NCBI RefSeq assembly: GCF_003574445.1
Contig: NZ_KZ984577.1
Span: 1 to 54,503, forward strand
DNA length: 54,503 nt
Direction of reading: 5' to 3'
DNA from: Streptomyces sp. YIM 130001
GTDB taxonomy: Bacteria; Actinomycetota; Actinomycetes; Streptomycetales; Streptomycetaceae
This document shows, in pieces, positions 22,127-28,957 of this stretch (position 1 is its first letter; each line of letters starts with the position of its first letter). The notes beneath the pieces are model-generated. The model had not been told where the DNA came from, did no database searches, and saw only the letters and a program-made list of their open reading frames with translations. The translations under genes and the position numbers were made by a program.

Positions 22127-24693
22127 GTGCCGCATCCGCGACGGCGCGGATCAGCCTGTCCTCGCTGCGCGCACACAAACGCAGGTTCGCCGGCACCTTC
22201 ACCGCCGTGTTCCTCGGCGTCGCGTTCCTGGCCGGCACGCTGGTCATGGGCGACACCCTGCGGGCCGGCTTCGACACCATGTTCGGCAACGCCTCCAGTG
22301 GTACGGACGCGGTCGTCCGCAGCGCCGACACGATCACCACTCCCGGCGAGAGCCAGGGCGTACGGCAGCCCGTCGACACCGACCTCGCCGAGCGGATCGG
22401 GCAGGTGCCGGAGGTCGCAGCGGCCGAACCCGACATCCAGGGCGCCGGCCAGCTCATCGGCTCCGACGGCGAACCGGTCGGCGGACAGGGCCCGCCCACG
22501 CTGGCCGGGAACTGGATCGACGACCCCGAACTCAACCCGTACCAGCTGGCGGAGGGCCGGCTCCCCGCCAAGTCCGGCGAGGTCATCGTCAACCGCGGCG
22601 CAGCCGACACGGCCGGCCTCGGCATCGGCGACACCACGATCCTGCGCACCCCCGAGCCCGTAAGGGTCACCCTGGTGGGTCTCGCCACCTTCGGCGGCGA
22701 GGACGGCATGGCCCAGGTCACCTTCACCGGGATGACCAGGGCGGACGCCGAGAAGTACCTGACGCCCGAGCCCGGCGAAGCCGCCTCGATCCAGGTACGC
22801 GCGGACTCCGGGACGAGCCAGAGCGAGCTCGTCGAGGCACTCGGCCGCGTACTGCCCGCCGGTACCGAGGCGATCACCGGCCAGGAGTCGGCCGAGGAGA
22901 ACACCGAGATGATCTCCGGTCAGTTCCTCGGCCTGTTCACCACGTTCCTGCTGGTCTTCAGTGGGATCGCGCTGCTGGTCGCCACCTTCTCCATCCACAA
23001 CACGTTCGCGATCGTGGTCGCCCAGCGGACCCGCGAGAACGCCCTGCTCAGGGCTCTCGGCGCGGCGCGCAGGCAGGTCGTCGCGGCGACGCTCGCGGAG
23101 GCGACGATGGTCGCCGTCGCCGCATCGGCGGCAGGACTGGCCGGCGGAATCGGCATCGCGGCGGGACTGCAGGCGCTGTTCCCGGCGATCGGCTTCCCGT
23201 TCCCGGAGGGCGACCTCGTCATCAGTGGAGTGTCTATGGCGCTGCCGCTGGCCGTCGGCATGGTGGTCTGCCTCGGCTCGGCCCTGCTGCCGGCCGTCCG
23301 GGCCGGGCGCACCGCGCCGCTGGCAGCGCTGCGCGAGTCCTCCGTCGACCAGTCCGGCGCCTCCCGCGGCCGAGCCGTCGCCGGCGGGATCCTCGCACTG
23401 CTCGCACTCGGTGTCACCCTGACCGGCGTAGTGGCCGTTCCCTCGGTGTGGCTGGCCGGCACCGGAGCCGTCATGGCCCTCATCGCCTTCGTGATCCTCG
23501 GCCCGGTGGCGTCGAGCAGGGCGGTACGGGTGCTCGGGGTGCCCCTCGGGCGGCTGCGCGGTACGACGGGGCGGCTGGCCGGGCGCAATGCCCTGCGCAG
23601 CCCCAAGCGCACTGCTGCCACGGCGAGCGCTCTGATGATCGGCGTCGCGGTCGTCTCGCTGTTCACCGTCTTCGGGGCCTCGCTCAAGGCGACGATGGAC
23701 CAGACGGTGTCCCGCTCGTTCGCCGGGGACGTGGCCGTCAGTGTGCCCGGATTCGGCGCGGGCGGCAGCGGACTGAGCCCGGAACTGGCCGGAGTCATCG
23801 GGGAGCGGCCCGAGGTGGCGAACGCGGTCGGCCTCGGCCGAGGGGTCGCCCAGGTCGACGGCGCCGGCCGGGAACTCACCGTCACCGACCCGAAGGCGCT
23901 CTCCGACGGCCTCGACCTCGGCACGGTGGACGGCTCGCTCGACCGGCTCGGCACGGACGGCATCGCCGTATCCGCCACGGAGGCCGAGGCGCGTGGCCTG
24001 AAGCCCGGCAGCCGGACCGAGCTCGGCTTCACCGACGGCGAGCGGGAGACCTTCACCGTGCGCGCGGTCTACGAGGAGCCCGAACTGGCCGGCGACTACC
24101 TGGTCACCCGGCAGGCCTGGGCTCCGCACCGCGCCCAGGACGCCGACAACCTGATCGCCGTCACCTTCGCGGACGGCGTCGACCCCGCCGACGGGAAGGC
24201 CGCGGTGGAGAAGGCGGCCTCCCCTTACGGCAACCCGGACGTACAGACCCGGGACGAGTACGCCGAGTCGGCGGCCGGCGGCATCGACATGATGCTCACC
24301 CTGGTCTACGCCCTGCTGGCCCTTGCCGTTCTGATCGCGCTGCTCGGCATCGCCAACACGCTGACCCTCGCCGTCCACGAACGGACCCGTGAGCTGGGTC
24401 TGCTCAGGGCCGTCGGCCAGACCCGCGGCCAGCTGCGCGGGATGGTCCGCTGGGAGTCGGTACTCGTCGCGGCCTTCGGCACCGCGGGAGGTCTCGCCCT
24501 CGGGGCGTTCCTCGGCTGGGTGCTGGTCGAGGCGTCGGACGGAGCGAGCGACAGCCCGTTCGCCTTCGCTCTGCCGCCCGTCCAGCTCGTCGTCGTGGCG
24601 CTGGTGGGTGTTGCGGCCGGAGCACTCGCCGGCTGGCGCCCGGCGCGGCGGGCGGCACGCCTGGACGTGCTGCGCGCGATCGCCACGGAGTGA
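22123..24693 (+). CDS. FtsX-fold ABC transporter permease, two-repeat form
   Basis: An 856-residue permease. One membrane helix near residues 25-45 is followed by an extracytoplasmic MacB-like domain (about 50-255). The first FtsX domain (about 265-390, LLVFSGIALLVATFSIHNTF) holds VAQRTRENALLRALGAARRQV, a linker with two helices follows, then a second extracytoplasmic domain (about 520-720) and a second FtsX domain (about 725-850) with VHERTRELGLLRAVGQTRGQL. The duplicated form lets one chain make the whole membrane part. It overlaps the ATPase gene by 4 nt and shares its operon. Confidence 0.93.
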   Translation: MSAASATARISLSSLRAHKRRFAGTFTAVFLGVAFLAGTLVMGDTLRAGFDTMFGNASSGTDAVVRSADTITTPGESQGVRQPVDTDLAERIGQVPEVAAAEPDIQGAGQLIGSDGEPVGGQGPPTLAGNWIDDPELNPYQLAEGRLPAKSGEVIVNRGAADTAGLGIGDTTILRTPEPVRVTLVGLATFGGEDGMAQVTFTGMTRADAEKYLTPEPGEAASIQVRADSGTSQSELVEALGRVLPAGTEAITGQESAEENTEMISGQFLGLFTTFLLVFSGIALLVATFSIHNTFAIVVAQRTRENALLRALGAARRQVVAATLAEATMVAVAASAAGLAGGIGIAAGLQALFPAIGFPFPEGDLVISGVSMALPLAVGMVVCLGSALLPAVRAGRTAPLAALRESSVDQSGASRGRAVAGGILALLALGVTLTGVVAVPSVWLAGTGAVMALIAFVILGPVASSRAVRVLGVPLGRLRGTTGRLAGRNALRSPKRTAATASALMIGVAVVSLFTVFGASLKATMDQTVSRSFAGDVAVSVPGFGAGGSGLSPELAGVIGERPEVANAVGLGRGVAQVDGAGRELTVTDPKALSDGLDLGTVDGSLDRLGTDGIAVSATEAEARGLKPGSRTELGFTDGERETFTVRAVYEEPELAGDYLVTRQAWAPHRAQDADNLIAVTFADGVDPADGKAAVEKAASPYGNPDVQTRDEYAESAAGGIDMMLTLVYALLALAVLIALLGIANTLTLAVHERTRELGLLRAVGQTRGQLRGMVRWESVLVAAFGTAGGLALGAFLGWVLVEASDGASDSPFAFALPPVQLVVVALVGVAAGALAGWRPARRAARLDVLRAIATE

Positions 24694-24734
24694 ACCCGGG
24701 ACTCCGCCCGGGGAAGGGGCGAGTCACCGCCCGG

Positions 24735-25250
24735 TCAGCCGGCGACGGCCGACCGGGCGGGAGTCTTCTCCGGCATCCGTACGGGACGGCCGGCCCGGTG
24801 GGGGCGTGCCGTGGCGTACAGCGGCGCGGTGTCACGGCGCGGCGGAGCGGCCGGAACCGGAGTGGGGAGGGTGAACCAGACGACCTTGCCCGCGGGCCCT
24901 TCCGGCCGCATACCCCAGCTCTCGCTGACGGCCTCGACCAGGGCGAGCCCGCGCCCGCAGGTGTCCAGGGACTCGGCCCGGTGCACTTGCGGCAACCGGG
25001 GGTCGTGGTCGTGCACGGACACGGTGAGCCGGTCGGGGCGCAGCACGATCTCCACCGTGCACTGCTTGTCCGGTCCTGCGTGCCGGTGGACGTTGCTGAG
25101 CAGTTCGGTGACGCCGAGGGTGGCCTCGTCTATCAAGGGTTCGAGATGCCAGTGGCGCAATTGCGCCGAGATGATTCTGCGGACTTGTCGGATGCGGGAC
25201 GGCAGGGCCTGGAGCTCCACCGTGCAGTGCCTGCTCTGCTGGCTGATCAC
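24735..25250 (-). CDS. Anti-sigma-factor-like ATP-binding protein (HATPase_c_2)
   Basis: A 171-residue protein with a GHKL-type ATPase fold like RsbW/SpoIIAB: N box region LGVTELLSNVHRHAG, then VHDHDPRLP and GRGLALVEAVSESWG. Streptomyces encodes dozens of these, as anti-sigma factors or regulators in development and stress. The GTG at 25250 is chosen because GGGGAG lies 8 nt upstream; an extension to 25307 lacks such a site. The last 35 residues are Arg/Pro-rich and probably disordered. No partner sigma factor or anti-anti-sigma gene is adjacent, so it is an orphan. Confidence 0.85.
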   Translation of the reverse strand: MISQQSRHCTVELQALPSRIRQVRRIISAQLRHWHLEPLIDEATLGVTELLSNVHRHAGPDKQCTVEIVLRPDRLTVSVHDHDPRLPQVHRAESLDTCGRGLALVEAVSESWGMRPEGPAGKVVWFTLPTPVPAAPPRRDTAPLYATARPHRAGRPVRMPEKTPARSAVAG

Positions 25251-25408
25251 GGCTGCGACTCCCCGAATTGAGGTCCGGAAGACGAAGATCGGTTCCGCGG
25301 GAAGCACCGTTCCGGAACTCGACGAGACGGTCCGGGCGGAGAACCACGGATTCCACAGTGGCTGCCTGCTGGGCGGTGCTGCTGGTTCGCAGCGTGACCG
25401 CCGGTAAA

Positions 25409-25441
25409 CCCTGAGTGACGTGTGACCAGGGTGACTCAGGG
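25409..25441. promoter_or_regulatory. 8-bp inverted repeat upstream of the anti-sigma-like gene
   Basis: CCCTGAGT (25409-25416) and ACTCAGGG (25434-25441) are perfect inverted repeats with a 17-nt spacer, about 160-190 nt before the GTG start at 25250. It could be an operator or a hairpin; nothing else marks the region. Confidence 0.35.
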
Positions 25442-25490
25442 GGTGGGGTACTGCAACTCGCGGATACTTTCCGGCAGGTGACAGCGGTCC

Positions 25491-25506
25491 GCCGCCAGGT
25501 GGCGGC
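25491..25506 (-). terminator. Hairpin after the unknown gene 25515-25877
   Basis: GCCGCC-AGGT-GGCGGC, a 6-bp GC stem with a 4-nt loop, lies 8 nt beyond the stop codon on the minus strand. Confidence 0.45.
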
Positions 25507-25514
25507 CGACGGCC

Positions 25515-25877
25515 TCAGCCTTGCGAAAGTCGTCCGCGTGTCCGGCGGACCGCCTCGAGGAAGCGTCGTGCCGTGGAGGTGCTGCTCGCGGGCTCTGGCT
25601 CGGCCGGGGGGACGTCCGGATCCGGCTCGCCGGCGTCGGCCCGCAGCGTCAGGGAGTAGCGCCTGCCGTTGACCGTGGCCCGGGCCCGGTCGGCGGTGGA
25701 GAACCAAGGGCGGCCTGCGCGGACGGTGTTCAGTGGTGCGCTGTCGATCTCGCTCCCGTAGCTCGTGAGCAACTCGAGGCGGCCGTCGCTGATGCGCACC
25801 TGGCCCGCCCGGGTGAGCGAGCGCCGCAGCCGCCGGTCGATCCGTACGCCCGTGGCCGTGAAGTCCGGCTCCGTCAT
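25515..25877 (-). CDS. Unknown small protein
   Basis: A 120-residue protein I do not recognise. The middle (about residues 5-80) looks like a compact all-beta domain (TGVRIDRRLRRSLTRAG, then VRISDGRLELLTSYGSEI, then PWFSTADRARATVNGRRYSLTL). A Pro/Glu/Asp-rich stretch follows, and an Arg-rich end. There is no signal peptide or membrane segment. The ATG at 25877 (MTEPDF) follows a purine-rich GGGGGCGAG; an ATG 21 nt further upstream (25898) is possible. Codon use matches its neighbours, which supports it being real. It is divergent from the Cds1-like gene. Confidence 0.6.
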   Translation of the reverse strand: MTEPDFTATGVRIDRRLRRSLTRAGQVRISDGRLELLTSYGSEIDSAPLNTVRAGRPWFSTADRARATVNGRRYSLTLRADAGEPDPDVPPAEPEPASSTSTARRFLEAVRRTRGRLSQG

Positions 25878-26110
25878 GCCGCTCGCCCCCTGCTCCATGT
25901 CCCCGCGGTCCCTTGCCCCCGTGGCCCTGGGGCCGTGCTCGCAGTGTGCCCGCACATGCGGCCCGCACACCAGTGTCCCAGTCCTGCGTACGGAGCACGT
26001 CGACAGGCATCGTCACGCCTGCCCGCGCAGGGTGCAACGTGAGGGGCCAGCAGTTGCTTTGGGGCGCTCCAAGGACTGTTTATGCAGGTGAGAGGTGGGG
26101 TGAAGGTGTC

Positions 26111-26164
26111 TATGATCGGAGCTGCCGACGGGGCGGACCGCGCCCCGCGAGAAGGCTGAAGGAG
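26111..26164 (+). promoter_or_regulatory. Promoter, leader hairpin and ribosome-binding site of the Cds1-like gene
   Basis: TATGAT at 26111-26116 is a consensus-like -10 box. The leader contains GGGGCG-GACCG-CGCCCC (26130-26146), a 6-bp hairpin, and AAGGAG (26159-26164), 7 nt before the ATG at 26172. No good -35 box is seen. Confidence 0.5.
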
Positions 26165-26171
26165 CCGCCCG

Positions 26172-27311
26172 ATGAGTACCCCTCAGGAGCGGGCGACCGC
26201 GTCGGCGACGCCGACCCTGGACGTCGACCGCAGCGACCCGACGTACCGGACCTGGCTGAACGAGGCCGTACGCAAGGTCCAGGCCGACGCCAACCGCTCG
26301 GCCGACACACACCTGCTGCGCTTCCCGCTCCCGGAGGAGTGGGGCATCGACCTGTATCTCAAGGACGAGTCGACGCACCCCACCGGCAGTCTCAAGCACC
26401 GCCTCGCCCGCTCGCTGTTCCTCTACGGGCTCTGCAACGGCTGGATCCGGCCGGGACACCCCGTGATCGAGGCCTCCAGCGGCTCGACGGCCGTCTCCGA
26501 GGCGTACTTCGCGAAGCTGATCGGCGTGCCCTTCATCGCGGTGATGCCCCGTACGACCAGCGCCGAGAAGTGCCGTCTGATCGAGTTCCACGGCGGCCGG
26601 TGCCACTTCGTGGACGACTCCCGCACGATGTACGCCGAGTCCGCCGCGCTCGCCGACCGCACCGGCGGCCACTACATGGACCAGTTCACCTACGCCGAAC
26701 GCGCCACGGACTGGCGGGGGAACAACAACATCGCCCAATCCATCTATCAGCAGCTCGAGTTGGAACGCTACCCGGAGCCCGCGTGGATCGTCACCACGGC
26801 CGGCACCGGCGGCACCTCCGCGACGATCGCGCGCTATGTGCACTACATGCAGTACGACACCCGCATCTGCGTGCCCGACCCGGAGAACTCCTGCTTCTTC
26901 GACGGCTGGGTGAACGAGGATCCCGGCTGCACCACCGACTGCGGATCGCGGATCGAGGGAATCGGCAGGCCCCGGATGGAGCCGAGCTTCCTGCCCGGTG
27001 CCATCGACCGCATGATGAAGGTCCCGGACGCGGCGAGCGTCGCGGCGGTGCGTGCGCTCGAAGCCGCGATCGGCCGCAAGGCCGGCGGTTCCACCGGCAC
27101 CGGTCTGTGGAGCGCCCTGAAGATCGTCGCCGAGATGGTGGCGCAGGGCAGCCGGGGGAGTGTGGTGACGCTCATCTGCGACCCGGGCGACCGCTACCTG
27201 GACAAGTACTACTCGGACGCCTGGCTGGAGGAGCAGGGCCTGGACATCAGCCCGTACGCGGCCGCCATCGAGTCGCTGATCGCCACCGGGGTGTGGTCGG
27301 GCACCGACTGA
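26172..27311 (+). CDS. PLP-dependent cysteine synthase-family enzyme (Cds1-like L-cysteine desulfhydrase)
   Basis: A 379-residue fold-type II PLP enzyme. The Schiff-base Lys75 is in HPTGSLKHRLA, the substrate-carboxylate loop is EASSGSTAVSEAYFAK, and the phosphate-binding Gly-rich loop TAGTGGTSATIARY. It differs from true O-acetylserine sulfhydrylases (SVKDR around the Lys) and matches the longer actinobacterial group that includes mycobacterial Cds1, which breaks cysteine into pyruvate, ammonia and sulfide. A role in cysteine breakdown or sulfide supply is therefore likely, though the reaction is inferred from the family. Monocistronic with its own promoter; the SRPBCC gene runs toward it. 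Confidence 0.87.
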   Translation: MSTPQERATASATPTLDVDRSDPTYRTWLNEAVRKVQADANRSADTHLLRFPLPEEWGIDLYLKDESTHPTGSLKHRLARSLFLYGLCNGWIRPGHPVIEASSGSTAVSEAYFAKLIGVPFIAVMPRTTSAEKCRLIEFHGGRCHFVDDSRTMYAESAALADRTGGHYMDQFTYAERATDWRGNNNIAQSIYQQLELERYPEPAWIVTTAGTGGTSATIARYVHYMQYDTRICVPDPENSCFFDGWVNEDPGCTTDCGSRIEGIGRPRMEPSFLPGAIDRMMKVPDAASVAAVRALEAAIGRKAGGSTGTGLWSALKIVAEMVAQGSRGSVVTLICDPGDRYLDKYYSDAWLEEQGLDISPYAAAIESLIATGVWSGTD

Positions 27312-27341
27312 ACCGGATGTGCCCCGGCGCGCGACAAGCGC

Positions 27342-27821
27342 TTACGCGGGGGTGCCGGACAGTCGGCTGTCGAGCCGGGTGACCGCGTCGCGGAAGGAGC
27401 TTCCGAGTCCCGGCCTGGCCGCCCTGAGACCGATCCGGAACGCCGCGGAACCGTCCGCCGCGAAGGTCCACCGCACCCGGGTGCCGCCACTCGCAGGCGT
27501 CAGCCGCCACTCCTCGACGAGGTGGCGGACGCCGGGCGCGTTCGTGGCGTCGACCCGGTACGCGTAGCGCTCGTCCGGGTCCGCCGCGAGGATCGTCTCG
27601 GCGAAGTGCACGCCGACTCTGAGCTTGATCGAGCGGCCCTTGGCGTCGTCCGTCGACTGCGCGCGGGACACTGCCTTGAACCACGCGGGCCAGCCTTCGA
27701 CGTCCTCGGCGAGCGCCCGGTACACCGCCGCCGGCGGCGAACCGATCTCCCGGGTGAAGGTGAAGCGCAACGGTGCCGTCTCGATGAACTCCAGCCCCAC
27801 CGGGCTCAGTCGGCGTGCCAT
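27342..27821 (-). CDS. SRPBCC-fold (polyketide cyclase/START-like) protein
   Basis: A 159-residue single-domain protein with the SRPBCC pattern: FIETAPLRFTFTREIGSPPAAVYRALAEDVEGWPAWF at the start (strand, then the helix that opens the pocket). The middle has beta strands (VGVHFAETILAADPDERYAY) with EWRLTPASGGTRVRWTF, and a long C-terminal helix ends it. The fold binds hydrophobic ligands; many members are uncharacterised. It is downstream of the DeoR gene on the same strand (70 nt), with a palindrome between, so it may be read in one transcript or controlled by an unlinked repressor. Confidence 0.82.
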   Translation of the reverse strand: MARRLSPVGLEFIETAPLRFTFTREIGSPPAAVYRALAEDVEGWPAWFKAVSRAQSTDDAKGRSIKLRVGVHFAETILAADPDERYAYRVDATNAPGVRHLVEEWRLTPASGGTRVRWTFAADGSAAFRIGLRAARPGLGSSFRDAVTRLDSRLSGTPA

Positions 27822-27880
27822 GGTCCTGAAACCCCCTGCGAGTCCGGGCGGTTGGGCTGTGCGACGCCCGCACACCATAG

Positions 27881-27895
27881 TTGACGGAGCGTCAA
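27881..27895. promoter_or_regulatory. Palindrome TTGACG-n3-CGTCAA before the SRPBCC gene
   Basis: TTGACG-GAG-CGTCAA is perfect over 6-bp arms. It overlaps the stop codon of the DeoR gene (27892-27894) and lies 60 nt before the SRPBCC start. The arm TTGACG can also act as a -35 box. It looks like a TetR-type or similar operator controlling the SRPBCC gene. Confidence 0.5.
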
Positions 27896-28722
27896 TTGTC
27901 TGCGGCGGGCTCCGGCTCACCGACCACGACGAGTCGCTCTATATGTTCGCCGATCTCCGTGCGGTCCTCGTCGGGAAGTTCCGCGTCCGTCACCCAGGTG
28001 TCCACCTGCTCGAGCGTGGCGAATGAACTGAGGCCCACCGTCCCCCACTTGGTGTGATCCGCGACCACCACCACCCGCCGGGCGGACTGCACGAGCCGCC
28101 GGTTGGTCTCGGCCTCCGCCAGGTTGGGCGTGGACAGACCCGCCTCGGGAGAGATGCCGTGCACGCCGAGGAAGAGCACGTCGAAGTGGAGCGAGCCGAT
28201 CGCCTGGTCGGCCACCGGGCCCACCAGGGAGTCCGACGGGGTGCGCACACCCCCGGTCAGTACGACCGTCGCCGCGCCCGCTCGCCGTTCCGTACCGCTC
28301 TGCGCCGCGTGGAACACGTCCGCCACCCGCACCGAGTTGGTCACCACGGTCAGATCCGGTACGTCGAGCAGATGCCGCGCGAGCGCGTACGTCGTCGTAC
28401 CCCCGGACAGCGCCAGTGCACTGCCCGGCGCCACCAGGGACGCCGCGGTGCGTGCGATGTCTTCCTTGGCGCTCAGCTCGAGGCCCGACTTCGCCTCGAA
28501 ACCCGGCTCGTGCGTACTGGCCTCCACGACCGGCACCGCACCGCCGTGCACCTTCTCCAGTACGCCCTGCCGAGCGAGCGCGTCCAGGTCGCGGCGTACG
28601 GTCATGTCCGACACGCCGAGCCTGCGCGTCAGTTCGTTGACCCGGACGCCTCCGCGCCGCCGGACCTCGTCGACGATGAGCGCACGTCGCTGCTCCGCGA
28701 GGAGGTTCTGCTGCTCGCTCAC
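27892..28722 (-). CDS. DeoR-family transcriptional regulator
   Basis: A 276-residue regulator. The N-terminal DeoR winged helix is at about residues 8-62 (QRRALIVDEVRRRGGVRVNEL, then TRRLGVSDMTVRRDLDALARQG). The C-terminal DeoR sensor domain (isomerase-like fold) contains ALSGGTTTYALARHL, VVTNSVRVADVF, VVLTGGVRTPSDSLVGP and VVVADHTKWG. Ligands are normally sugar phosphates. The GTG start at 28722 is inferred from conservation (the segment EQQNLLAEQRRALIVDEV). It is divergent from the membrane hydrolase gene and upstream of the SRPBCC gene, but no sugar-metabolism gene is adjacent, so its targets are unclear. Confidence 0.88.
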   Translation of the reverse strand: MSEQQNLLAEQRRALIVDEVRRRGGVRVNELTRRLGVSDMTVRRDLDALARQGVLEKVHGGAVPVVEASTHEPGFEAKSGLELSAKEDIARTAASLVAPGSALALSGGTTTYALARHLLDVPDLTVVTNSVRVADVFHAAQSGTERRAGAATVVLTGGVRTPSDSLVGPVADQAIGSLHFDVLFLGVHGISPEAGLSTPNLAEAETNRRLVQSARRVVVVADHTKWGTVGLSSFATLEQVDTWVTDAELPDEDRTEIGEHIERLVVVGEPEPAADN

Positions 28723-28957
28723 GCCCGGTCCGGTCCTTCCCTCGTGGTTCCCGCCTGGAGATCCCTCATCCTGCCACGCCACGCCCGGCGCGGGGACAGC
28801 GGCTGTGACCTCCCCGGCACCCGTCGCCGCGCGGTCGCTCGAAGCCACCCGACCAGGGGGAGATTCGGTGACGACCGCGCGTCCGGCCAGTCCGGGCGGG
28901 ATCCTTTACGTCCGTACGGGGCACCACAAACAGATGAGACACGGGGAGCCGCACCAA

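Noticed and set aside
21400..24378. Long minus-strand open frame opposite the ABC transporter genes
   Set aside because: Antisense shadow of the ATPase and FtsX permease genes; translation is Arg/Gly/Asp-rich with no domain.
24735..25877. Anti-sigma ATPase plus XRE/DUF397 module
   Set aside because: The ATPase is present, but the neighbouring unknown protein has neither an XRE helix-turn-helix nor a DUF397 pattern, so the usual trio is not there.
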